Below, piece after piece: positions 26,666-34,170 of a stretch of DNA of 64,000 nucleotides (position 1 is its first letter; every line of letters starts with the position of its first letter). Origin of the DNA: Actinopolyspora saharensis (GTDB taxonomy: Bacteria; Actinomycetota; Actinomycetes; Mycobacteriales; Pseudonocardiaceae); NCBI RefSeq assembly GCF_900100925.1, contig NZ_FNKO01000002.1:1240001-1304000 (forward strand), read 5' to 3'. The notes under the pieces are model-generated. The model saw only the letters and a program-made list of their open reading frames with translations, was not told where the DNA came from and made no database searches. A program made the position numbers and the translations under genes.

Positions 26666-27838
26666 GTGCTGACTGCCCCGACGGGAAGTCGTCACACCAC
26701 CCGACCGGCCGCCCAACAACCGAGCTGGATCGACCCGGTGACCCTCCACCGCGTCATCGACGATCTGGAGAAACAACCCCCCTTGGTAGAACCGCGCGAG
26801 GTCGACCGGCTCCACGAGATGCTCGGCAGGGCTGCCACGGGCCGAGCCCTGCTGCTGCAGGGCGGGCACTGTGCCGAAACGTTCGGGGAGCAGGCCCTGG
26901 ACGAGGTGGAGAACAACGTCCGCACCCTGGGTCGGATGGGAAGAGCCTTCTCGCACGAGACCGGACTGCCGGTCGTTCCCGTCGGGCGAATGGCGGGACA
27001 GTACGCCAAACCACGCTCCCGTCCGACGGAGACTCGTGGCGAGGTGGAGCTGCCCTCCTACCGGGGGGACGCGGTGAACGGTGCGGAGTTCAACGAACGG
27101 GACCGCACCCCCGACCCGTGGCGGATGCGGACCGTCTACGACCAGTCCGCGGCCGCGCTGGAACGTATTCCGGACGGGATGTGCCACGTCAGCCACGAGG
27201 CACTCCTGCTCGACTACGAGAACGCGCTCGTCCGCATCGATCCGGAGACGGGCCGAAGGTACTCGGGGTCGGGGCACATGCTGTGGATAGGGGAACGCAC
27301 CAGACAACTCGACGGTGCCCATGTGGAGTTCGCCGCGGGGGTCGACAATCCGATCGGCGTCAAGGTCGGGCCGAGCGCCACCGCGGAACAACTGCTCGGG
27401 CTCATCGAGCTGCTCGACCCCGAGCGCCGGCCCGGAAGGCTCACCTTCATCATCCGCATGGGTGCCGAACGCATCACGGACACGTTTCCGGAACTCGTGG
27501 AGCGAGTGGCCTCCTCCGGCTCACCCGCGCTGTGGGTGTGCGATCCGATGCACGGGAACACCCGGACCGCCGCCAACGGGCTCAAGACCCGCTGGATCTC
27601 CGAGATCGCGGCCGAGATCCACACCTTCGTCCGGATCCACCGCGCACTCGGCACACATCCCGGTGGGCTGCACCTGGAACTGACCGGAAGCCGTGTCACC
27701 GAATGCGTGGGCGGTTTCGAACCGATCACCTCCGAGGCACTCGGCAACCACTACACGAGCGCCTGCGACCCCCGGCTGAACCGGGACCAGTCCCTGGAGC
27801 TGGCACGGCTGTCCGCCGACATGTGGTCAAGGAACTGA
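26666..27838 (+). CDS. phzC: PhzC, class II DAHP synthase
   Basis: A 390-residue class II (plant-like) 3-deoxy-D-arabino-heptulosonate-7-phosphate synthase. It condenses phosphoenolpyruvate and erythrose-4-phosphate, raising shikimate flux for phenazine assembly. Recognisable blocks are LLQGGHCAETF, PVVPVGRMAGQYAKPRS, YEN-type DYENALVR, VGPSATAEQLL and WVCDPMHGNTRTA. The length suits PhzC (about 390-405) and is shorter than primary-metabolism AroG of mycobacteria (about 460), so feedback control is probably relaxed. GTG 26666 follows GAGAGGAGGC. It is the last gene of the biosynthetic operon. Confidence 0.95.
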   Translation: MLTAPTGSRHTTRPAAQQPSWIDPVTLHRVIDDLEKQPPLVEPREVDRLHEMLGRAATGRALLLQGGHCAETFGEQALDEVENNVRTLGRMGRAFSHETGLPVVPVGRMAGQYAKPRSRPTETRGEVELPSYRGDAVNGAEFNERDRTPDPWRMRTVYDQSAAALERIPDGMCHVSHEALLLDYENALVRIDPETGRRYSGSGHMLWIGERTRQLDGAHVEFAAGVDNPIGVKVGPSATAEQLLGLIELLDPERRPGRLTFIIRMGAERITDTFPELVERVASSGSPALWVCDPMHGNTRTAANGLKTRWISEIAAEIHTFVRIHRALGTHPGGLHLELTGSRVTECVGGFEPITSEALGNHYTSACDPRLNRDQSLELARLSADMWSRN

Positions 27839-27928
27839 CCCGTGAACCCGGTTCCCACACCAACTCGGGCCCCAGGAACGTCCCTGTTTCCGGACGGGTT
27901 TCCGCAGTAACCACCCGAGGTGGGGCAA

Positions 27929-27949
27929 CGGAGGGAGCCGATCCCTCCG
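27929..27949 (+). terminator. Hairpin downstream of phzC
   Basis: CGGAGGGA (27929-27936) pairs with TCCCTCCG (27942-27949) around a 5-nt loop, 90 nt after the phzC stop. No U tract follows, as is common in actinomycetes. A moderate candidate for the end of the main phenazine operon. Confidence 0.5.
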
Positions 27950-27991
27950 GGGCCCTTCCGGAGTCACCACCCGGCCCCCATCTCCGGAGCA

Positions 27992-28345
27992 TCAGCTGTC
28001 GCCCGCGGTGGAGTCGTCGAATCTCCGCACCAACCGCTTCGGTGCGGTGCGCCGCCAGGCCTCCGTGGCCAGTTCCCGCATCTCCTCGGCATCCACCTGG
28101 TCGAGGCGCACGCGGACCCACCCGTGGTGCCCCACATAGGCGGGAAACGCGAACGTCGCCGGATCGGAGGCGAGCAACGCGGTCTGCTCCTCACGCGAGG
28201 ACTTGCACGTGGCCGCCGGATCATCCGGGTCGAGAGTCAAGAACATCCTGCCCCGCACCCTGAACGTGGGTTTGCCCCACGTTCGGCGTTCCTCCACTAC
28301 GGGCAACGCGAGCACGAAGTCCCGCAGCTCATCAATACTGATCAT
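27992..28345 (-). CDS. MmcQ/YjbR-family DNA-binding-like protein
   Basis: A 117-residue CyaY-like-fold protein of the MmcQ/YjbR family. It shows RDFVLALPVVEERRTWGKPTFRV near the N-terminus, then MFLTLDPDDPAATCK and a C-terminal VDAEEMRELATEAWRRTAPKRL. Family members are small, widely distributed and of uncertain function; DNA binding is suggested by the fold. ATG 28345 was chosen over in-frame starts up to 28411 because GGGACGG precedes it. It converges on phzC and lies just inside the right direct repeat. A link to phenazine production is doubtful. Confidence 0.8.
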   Translation of the reverse strand: MISIDELRDFVLALPVVEERRTWGKPTFRVRGRMFLTLDPDDPAATCKSSREEQTALLASDPATFAFPAYVGHHGWVRVRLDQVDAEEMRELATEAWRRTAPKRLVRRFDDSTAGDS

Positions 28346-28405
28346 GACCGTCCCATTCGACGCGACGACTCCGCACGAAACCAGCAGCTCCCCTCCCGGT
28401 AAACC

Positions 28406-28446
28406 GCTCACCGCCCCAGCAAGGAGCGCAGCCTGGCGAGCAGCTC
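28406..28446. repeat. Right copy of 41-bp island-flanking direct repeat
   Basis: Matches 2065-2105 at 40 of 41 positions in the same orientation. This copy encodes the last 12 residues and stop of the intact LuxR-type gene. Together the copies delimit the phenazine island. The junction side of the repeat carries the MmcQ-like gene. Confidence 0.85.
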
Positions 28447-30984
28447 CTCGCGGGTCGAGCAGTCCAACCGCTGCTTGATCCTGCCGACGTGGTGCTCGAC
28501 GGTCTTGGCCGAGATGAACAGGCGCTGGCCCACCTGCTTGTAGGTCATCCCGCCCAGCACGAGCTCGGCCACTTCGCGCTCCCGGCCGCTCAGCAACTCC
28601 CCCTCACCACCGGAGGGGCCGACACCGCTCGTGCCGTCGGCCGGGTGCCGGTACGGGCGGGGGCTCTTGCCCTGCAGGGACCTGGCGCACTCCAGCAGCG
28701 CCAGCATGGTGCCGCGGTCCTTCGTGCGGAGGGCCGCCTGCCCGGCCAGTCCGGCACCGTCCCACACCAGCCCGACTCCGCACAGCCCGCGGGCGGTCTT
28801 CCGGACCAGCTCCTCGTCCACGTCCCCGTCCAGCAGGCGCAGCCACACCTCGGCCGCCTCGGACAGCGCGGTGGCGAACTGGCCGCCCCCGGACACCCGC
28901 GCGAGCGCGGCCGCGTGCTCGGCGGCCCGCTCCCGGTCGTCCAGCACGATCGCCGCCTGCAGCTCCCTCCAGTACAGCGGAGCCGCCCACAGCGCGGGCT
29001 CGTCGAACTTGTTCAGCAGCTCGTGCGCCTCGCGCAGCTGCGGCAGCAGCCAGTCCCGGTCGCGCAGCCGGGCCCCCGCCACGGCCAGTTCGCTCAGCGG
29101 CAGCAGGGCGAACAGGTCGGCCGGGTGCTCGGCAACGGCCTTGCGCGCCCGGAACACCGCGCGCTCCAGCGCCGACATGTCGTTGTCCCTGCTGGCGATG
29201 CCCGCTTCCAGCGCGATCGCCACGAGTCTGTCCTTGACGGGCAGGACGGCCGGATCGTCGACCACCCGGTCCAGTTCCCGCCGCGCCGTGGTGGTGTCGC
29301 CCTTCAGCAGCGGCGGCCAAACCGCGAGCAGCCGGTGCCGCACCCGTGCCAACGGCCCTCCCGCGTCGGCGGCGAGCGCCCTGTCCAGCACGGAGTCGGC
29401 CACGTCGAACTCTCCGCAGTGGGTGGCGACCGTGGCCGCGACGGCGGCGGGCGTGTCCGGGGCCAGCAGTTCCGCACCGACGGGCTCGGCCAGCGACGCC
29501 GAGCGCACCAGCGTCGACAGCGCATCGGGGGACGACCCGGTGACCGAGTCGTAGAACCCGCGGGCGAGCTGCTCGCCCGCTCCGGAGATCGAAGTCGGCG
29601 GCCCCGCGTCCGGCCAGTCGCGCAGCAGCTCCCCGGCCTCGGCGATCCGTCCGGTGTCCACCAGTCCCAGGACGGCGAACGCCGTGTCCCCCGCCCAGGG
29701 GACATGACGCGCCGACCAGCGGCACAGCTCCGCGGAGCGCTCGGGCAGCCCCCGGTGGGCCAGCACCGTCGCCGAAACCCTGATGGCCAGGTCCCGCTCC
29801 GGCGCGGACTCGTCCACGATGACCCGGTCGGCAGTGCGCACCGCCTCGTCGAGCTCTCCGCGCATGGCCACGGCCCTGGCCCTGCGCGCGGCGACCGAGA
29901 CGGCGGGCGAACCGGTAGCCACCGCCGAGTCGAACATGCGCACGGCCAGCTCGGGGGAGTCGAACAGCACCTCGCGACCTGCCGCCTCGAAGCCGGAGGC
30001 CAGGACCGGATCGGTGGGCAGCGCGGAATCGGTGCCGAGCAGCGGGCACATCAACCGCGCGACGGAGCCCGCCCGGTCGAGCTGGTTGCGCACGAGCACG
30101 CGCAGCACGGCCAGCCGCTTCTCCCAGGAAGTGAGCGCGAGCACGGCGTTGCGCACGAACGGGTGGGGAGCGTCCAGCTCGTCCAGCAGGCCGGCCGCGC
30201 GCAGCTCCTCCAGCGCGGGCGCGACGTCGGTCGACTCCACGCCGAGAACTGTGCCGAGCAGCACCGGGTGCGTGGTCCCACCGACGGAGAGGGCGGTCAG
30301 GCAGCGGCGCGCCAGTTCGTCCAGCGCCCCCAGTTCCTCCCCGAAGCGGTCGAGCACCAGCCGCGACAGCCGCACCTCCTCCGGCTCGGCGAGCTCACGC
30401 GGATCGCACGCCTCCAGGGTGTGCCCCAGCAGGGCGGGGATCCCTCCGCTGAACGCGCGAATCCGCTCGACGGTCTCGGGCTCGTGGGAAGCGCCGGACA
30501 TCCGGCGCAACTGCTCACCGATCTCCCCGGAGCTCAGCTCGCCGAGGTTGACCACGGGACGATTGCGCCCGAAGCGCGAGATCAGCTCGGACAGCGGTTC
30601 GGGACACGGCCACGGGCGGCAGGCCAGGACCACCCGCACCGGACCGGCGGACACCAGCGGAAGCAGCTCGCGCAGCGTGCTCTCGCGCAGCAGCTGGGCG
30701 TCGTCGAGCAACAGCGCCGCACTCCCCGGATCCGGCTCCGCGAGCGCGGCCTCCACCGAATCGTGCACCGCAACGCCCGCGTCCCGGTAGATCCGGGCCA
30801 GCCTGGCCAGCAGCATCGTCTTCCCGCTTCCACCGACGCCGCGCACGACGGCGGTGACCGGTTTGGACGGGTTGGCGGCTATCTCCTCCCGAAGTCCTTC
30901 CGCCGCGCGCGGTTGGACGACCTCCCACGGGTGGTGTGCGGACCCCGCGTCCGGCGCGGGCCGTGTGGCGCTGGGGTGGTTCAC
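28408..30984 (-). CDS. iniR: LuxR/STAND transcriptional regulator, IniR-like
   Basis: An 858-residue regulator: an N-terminal P-loop ATPase (VRGVGGSGKTMLLARLARIY, Walker B AALLLDDAQ), a long helical TPR-like middle and a C-terminal LuxR helix-turn-helix (SGREREVAELVLGGMTYKQV, FISAKTVEHHVGRIKQRLDC). The layout and the position next to iniBAC-type genes match mycobacterial IniR (Rv0339c), which is required for iniBAC induction by cell-wall stress through sugar sensing. GTG 30984 has GGGACC nearby; a TTG at 30996 is an alternative. It lies 64-76 nt after the Hsp70-like gene on the same strand and may be co-transcribed. Its last codons form the right island repeat, so the gene survived insertion intact. 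Confidence 0.82.
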   Translation of the reverse strand: MNHPSATRPAPDAGSAHHPWEVVQPRAAEGLREEIAANPSKPVTAVVRGVGGSGKTMLLARLARIYRDAGVAVHDSVEAALAEPDPGSAALLLDDAQLLRESTLRELLPLVSAGPVRVVLACRPWPCPEPLSELISRFGRNRPVVNLGELSSGEIGEQLRRMSGASHEPETVERIRAFSGGIPALLGHTLEACDPRELAEPEEVRLSRLVLDRFGEELGALDELARRCLTALSVGGTTHPVLLGTVLGVESTDVAPALEELRAAGLLDELDAPHPFVRNAVLALTSWEKRLAVLRVLVRNQLDRAGSVARLMCPLLGTDSALPTDPVLASGFEAAGREVLFDSPELAVRMFDSAVATGSPAVSVAARRARAVAMRGELDEAVRTADRVIVDESAPERDLAIRVSATVLAHRGLPERSAELCRWSARHVPWAGDTAFAVLGLVDTGRIAEAGELLRDWPDAGPPTSISGAGEQLARGFYDSVTGSSPDALSTLVRSASLAEPVGAELLAPDTPAAVAATVATHCGEFDVADSVLDRALAADAGGPLARVRHRLLAVWPPLLKGDTTTARRELDRVVDDPAVLPVKDRLVAIALEAGIASRDNDMSALERAVFRARKAVAEHPADLFALLPLSELAVAGARLRDRDWLLPQLREAHELLNKFDEPALWAAPLYWRELQAAIVLDDRERAAEHAAALARVSGGGQFATALSEAAEVWLRLLDGDVDEELVRKTARGLCGVGLVWDGAGLAGQAALRTKDRGTMLALLECARSLQGKSPRPYRHPADGTSGVGPSGGEGELLSGREREVAELVLGGMTYKQVGQRLFISAKTVEHHVGRIKQRLDCSTREELLARLRSLLGR

Positions 30985-31060
30985 GAACGGTCCCAATCGG
31001 TGAGCGGTGTTCGGTGTTCGGGTCTCGCGTTCCGTCTTCGCCTTGCCCGTACGACGGGGT

Positions 31061-32563
31061 TCACTTGCCGACCTGTTGCATTACTCCCGGAGACGCGGGT
31101 TGTTGGCTCCCGCCGAAGCCCTGCATCACTGTCATCACCAACCCGAAAATGATCAGCAGTGCCGCCAGCGACAGCTTGGCTACCTTGAGGGCTTTCCGCT
31201 TCGGAGGGGGTTCGACGTGCATCGGCTCGACTTCCACCGGTGGGCGCGGTGGCTCTGCGGTGGAGTCCGCGGACACATCGTCGATCTCCGCCTCCGCTCC
31301 GTCCACATCGTACTCATCGGAGGACGCAGGGGAGGAGTTGTCCTCCCGGTCGCTCACGCGCATCAGCACGCTCGTCTCCGCCCCGGCCACGGCGCGGTCG
31401 GTCGCCGCGGACAGCGCCTCCGCCGCCCAGCACGCCGCCCCGCGCGCGGCCACGAGCTCGGGCGATCCGTCCACTCGCACCGGTGACTCGATTGTTTCCA
31501 GGCCGGGCTGCGTCTCGTAAAGACGTTGTTGGACAAGATTTCGCAACAACGGAGTCCGGGCCGGACCGCCCGCGAGCACGACCGCTTCGAGGTCCTCCGG
31601 GCTCAACGAGGCCGACTGGATCGCCTGGACCAGGATCTCGGGGACCCACTCCAGGTACGGACGCGCGAGCCGCTCGTAGTGCGCGCGGGCCAACGGCACC
31701 TCCCCCGAGCTCCCGGGAAGCAGCACGTTCACCCGACTCGACTCCCGCTGGGAGAGCTCCTCCTTGGCCTTGGAGCACTCCGCCCGCAGCCGGAGCGCGG
31801 CACCGCGCTCCCGCGGTTCGGTCGGGTCGAGCCGGCTCAGGGCCTCCCCGAAGTCGGCGCGGACCCGCTCGAGCACCAGGTCGTCCAGATCGGCCCCCGC
31901 GGATTCGCCCGAGTCCACGGGAGTCCCGAGGAAGTCCAGCCCCGAGCCCGGCCCCCGCTCGGTGGCCACGGTGCCGTCCGAGTCGTGCGGTTCGTCCTTG
32001 CGCAGCACGGCGGCGCTGGAACCGCTGCTGCCGAGGTTCCCGACGGCGATCGAACCGCCGTTCGCAACGCCCTGCCTGGTCGCGTAGTCCACGGCCACGG
32101 CGAACGGCTCCGCCAGGAGGGTGATGTCGGTCAGCCCCAGTTCGGCCAGCGCCAGGTGCAGCAGGTGCGTCCTGTGGGGTCCCCAGGTCGAGCTGTGCGT
32201 GACTGCGATGTGCTCGGCCGGATGGCCGTGCCGGTGCGCCACCTGGTCGGCCACCCACTCGATCATCGCGGCTGCCAGTCGGTGCGCGTGCACGAATTCG
32301 CCACCGAGGAGCAGCGGCGCGTCCTCGCCCAGGGCGGAGACGAAGCCGGAACAGCCCCATTCGTGTGACTCGGCCTGTTTCGCGGCGGCGGCCTCTCCCG
32401 CCAAGTACCCACCGTCCGGTGCGCGAGCCACGACGCTCGGAACGTCGGGCCGCGCGGACCCGAGCGGGAACGGGGTGGCCGCCGTCCAGCGCCCACCGCT
32501 TCTGCCCATCACAGCGGCCGAGGTCGTGCTCGTACCCAGATGAACCCCGAGAACGTAAGGCAT
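31061..32563 (-). CDS. Hsp70-like ATPase with C-terminal membrane segment
   Basis: A 500-residue protein. The N-terminal 370 residues follow the actin/Hsp70 ATPase fold: phosphate-1 VLGVHLGTSTTSAAVMG, connect region LLAEPFAVAVDY, phosphate-2 GSIAVGNLGSSGSSAAV and adenosine motif AVVLAGGPARTPLLR. A normal substrate-binding domain is missing. Instead an acidic Pro/Glu linker leads to a basic patch (PPKRKALK) and one hydrophobic helix (VAKLSLAALLIIFGLVMTV), so the protein is probably anchored with the ATPase in the cytosol. It lies divergent to iniB and upstream of the IniR-like gene. ATG follows GAAGGGATG. Its role in the ini system is inferred from position. Confidence 0.85.
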   Translation of the reverse strand: MPYVLGVHLGTSTTSAAVMGRSGGRWTAATPFPLGSARPDVPSVVARAPDGGYLAGEAAAAKQAESHEWGCSGFVSALGEDAPLLLGGEFVHAHRLAAAMIEWVADQVAHRHGHPAEHIAVTHSSTWGPHRTHLLHLALAELGLTDITLLAEPFAVAVDYATRQGVANGGSIAVGNLGSSGSSAAVLRKDEPHDSDGTVATERGPGSGLDFLGTPVDSGESAGADLDDLVLERVRADFGEALSRLDPTEPRERGAALRLRAECSKAKEELSQRESSRVNVLLPGSSGEVPLARAHYERLARPYLEWVPEILVQAIQSASLSPEDLEAVVLAGGPARTPLLRNLVQQRLYETQPGLETIESPVRVDGSPELVAARGAACWAAEALSAATDRAVAGAETSVLMRVSDREDNSSPASSDEYDVDGAEAEIDDVSADSTAEPPRPPVEVEPMHVEPPPKRKALKVAKLSLAALLIIFGLVMTVMQGFGGSQQPASPGVMQQVGK

Positions 32564-32864
32564 GTCATCCCTTCCGACCTACCCGGTCACACTTCCCGTC
32601 ACAGGACGATCACACGGGGTTCGCCCGGAGAGCCCGCCGGTCCAACCTAGCGCGGACTCGATTACGCAAAGATGTGACCCGCCCCATTGATCCCCTAACG
32701 AGTGACACATCAAAGCCCCCTAACAGGTTCACCAATAACTAGGAGTGGCTCCCGATGGGCGACCCCCATCCCCCGCCGTAACTTGTTGGGCAAGGAACAA
32801 GGGGATCGGTCAACTCGCCCTGGCAGCGGACCACCTACGGCTTGAGTTCAGGAGAACGCCAGCG
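32564..32864. promoter_or_regulatory. Divergent iniB / hsp70-like promoter region
   Basis: A 301-nt region between divergent starts. CCCCTAAC occurs at 32692-32699 and again at 32717-32724, 25 bp apart on the same strand. This is a candidate activator site for the IniR-like regulator; mycobacterial iniB promoters also carry a direct repeat. The iniB ribosome site is AGGAGAACGCC ahead of 32865. An open frame from 32745 extends upstream in phase but was not used. Confidence 0.45.
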
Positions 32865-33827
32865 ATGCCGAACGCACAGCCGGAGCAGGCCACCGGGCGG
32901 GACGACTCCGAGTTCCCCACTCCAGAACCGGCCACCTCGCAGGTAGCCGCACCGGGGCAGCCGACGCTCCAGGAATTCCTGACCCGCCTCGTCGGCAATC
33001 CGGAGACGCGTTCGGCGTTCGACGCCGATCCGCGCGGCACGCTGGACAACGCCGGACTGGGGGAATTGAGCGCGACGCAGGTGCTGCACGCCTCGTCACT
33101 CATGCTGGACTACGCACCGGCCGACGTCGTCACCGAGTACGACCGGACCGCACAGCCCAGCATCGACACGTTCACGGCGAGCACGCAGCACGTCGCGATC
33201 AACCAGCTCGAACCCGGACAGAACAACGAGCAACAGGAAGCGACGGAAACCATGAGCTCGGACAACTCCCCCGCCGCCAACTTCTCCTCCGAGGGCGACG
33301 TCGACAAGGCCATGGAGCAGTCCCAGGGCGGCAGCGTCGAGAACAACGTCGACGTCGAGAACCAGGACTCCCAGAACCTGGTCAACGTGCACGACGTCGC
33401 CAGCGGTAACGACGTCGCCAACAGCGCCGTCGGGTCCGTGGACAGCACGGTCGACACGGCGGGCGACACCGTCAACGGCACGGTCTCCACCGTGGGCGAC
33501 ACCGTCAACAACACGGTTGACGGCGCCCTGGGCACCGTCAACGGCACGGTCGACACCGGTGTGGACGTGGCCGCCGGCGCGGGCGGTGCCGCGCTCGGCA
33601 CGGTGAACAGCACGCTGGACGACGCCACCAGCACCGTGGACACCACCGCCGGCAACGTCACGGACGGCTCCACGCTGGAGGGTGCCACCGGTGCGGTCGA
33701 CAACACGCTGGACGGCGCCACCGGCGCGGTCGGCGGTGTGGCCGGCGGCGCGGTCGGCGGCGTGGTCAACGAGGCCGAGGGCGTCGTCGGGGGCGCCACC
33801 TCGGACCTGCCGCTGGACCTGCTCTGA
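32865..33827 (+). CDS. iniB: IniB-like protein with low-complexity repeat tail
   Basis: A 320-residue protein. Residues about 30-95 match the IniB N-terminal domain (QPTLQEFLTRLVGNPETRSAF, YAPADVVTEYDR). From about 125 the sequence is built from short imperfect repeats of the type TVNGTVDTVGDTV with Val/Thr alternating with Asp/Gly/Asn, ending in Gly-Ala rich copies. The pattern resembles beta-strand or glycine-rich surface proteins. No signal peptide is visible. In mycobacteria iniB is the first gene of the isoniazid-inducible operon; function is unknown. ATG 32865 has AGGAGAACGCC. A strong hairpin follows, so iniA may have its own promoter. Confidence 0.85.
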   Translation: MPNAQPEQATGRDDSEFPTPEPATSQVAAPGQPTLQEFLTRLVGNPETRSAFDADPRGTLDNAGLGELSATQVLHASSLMLDYAPADVVTEYDRTAQPSIDTFTASTQHVAINQLEPGQNNEQQEATETMSSDNSPAANFSSEGDVDKAMEQSQGGSVENNVDVENQDSQNLVNVHDVASGNDVANSAVGSVDSTVDTAGDTVNGTVSTVGDTVNNTVDGALGTVNGTVDTGVDVAAGAGGAALGTVNSTLDDATSTVDTTAGNVTDGSTLEGATGAVDNTLDGATGAVGGVAGGAVGGVVNEAEGVVGGATSDLPLDLL

Positions 33828-34170
33828 TCCACTCGGAGACCGAGCGGTCACCGCGAACGGTTTCCGGAAGACTCACGGCACCGCCGTGAGCGTGCTCTGA
33901 CCTGAGCGGGCAAGGCCGCCGGGTTCCGTGTGCCCCCTCTCTCCACGGAGCCCGGCGGTCACCGATCGGCAGCCGCGGTAGCGCGCCCGCGGCGGTCGGC
34001 GACCCGCTCGGCACGCCGTTTCGACACCAGCGCCTCCACGAGGCCAGCGCACCGAGTTCGCGACCCCGGCAGCGCGGCCCCGCCCCCCGTTGCTCCGGTT
34101 ACTCGCATCGAACTTTTCTCCCAACGCTCCGTAGCTCCGGCTGGCCGATTTTTCCTCCGATCGTGTAGCC
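33828..34170 (+). terminator. iniB-iniA spacer with a strong hairpin at 33916-33958
   Basis: A 343-nt gap. CCGCCGGGTTCCGTG (33916-33930) pairs with CACGGAGCCCGGCGG (33944-33958), 15 bp with one G-T pair and a 13-nt C/T-rich loop, a good intrinsic terminator or attenuator. The rest holds no convincing gene; an iniA promoter may lie between 33960 and 34170. Confidence 0.7.

Noticed and set aside
2065..28446. Integrative conjugative element or prophage
   Set aside because: No integrase, relaxase, replication or phage structural gene was found between the repeats, so only the term island is justified.
28489..31152. 887-residue plus-strand frame opposite the LuxR-type gene
   Set aside because: Antisense shadow with Gln/Arg/Gly bias; the minus-strand protein has clear P-loop and HTH motifs.
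33400..33810. Non-coding tandem repeat or CRISPR-like array
   Set aside because: The periodic DNA is explained by the repeat-built IniB protein; repeats are short, imperfect and in frame, without spacers.
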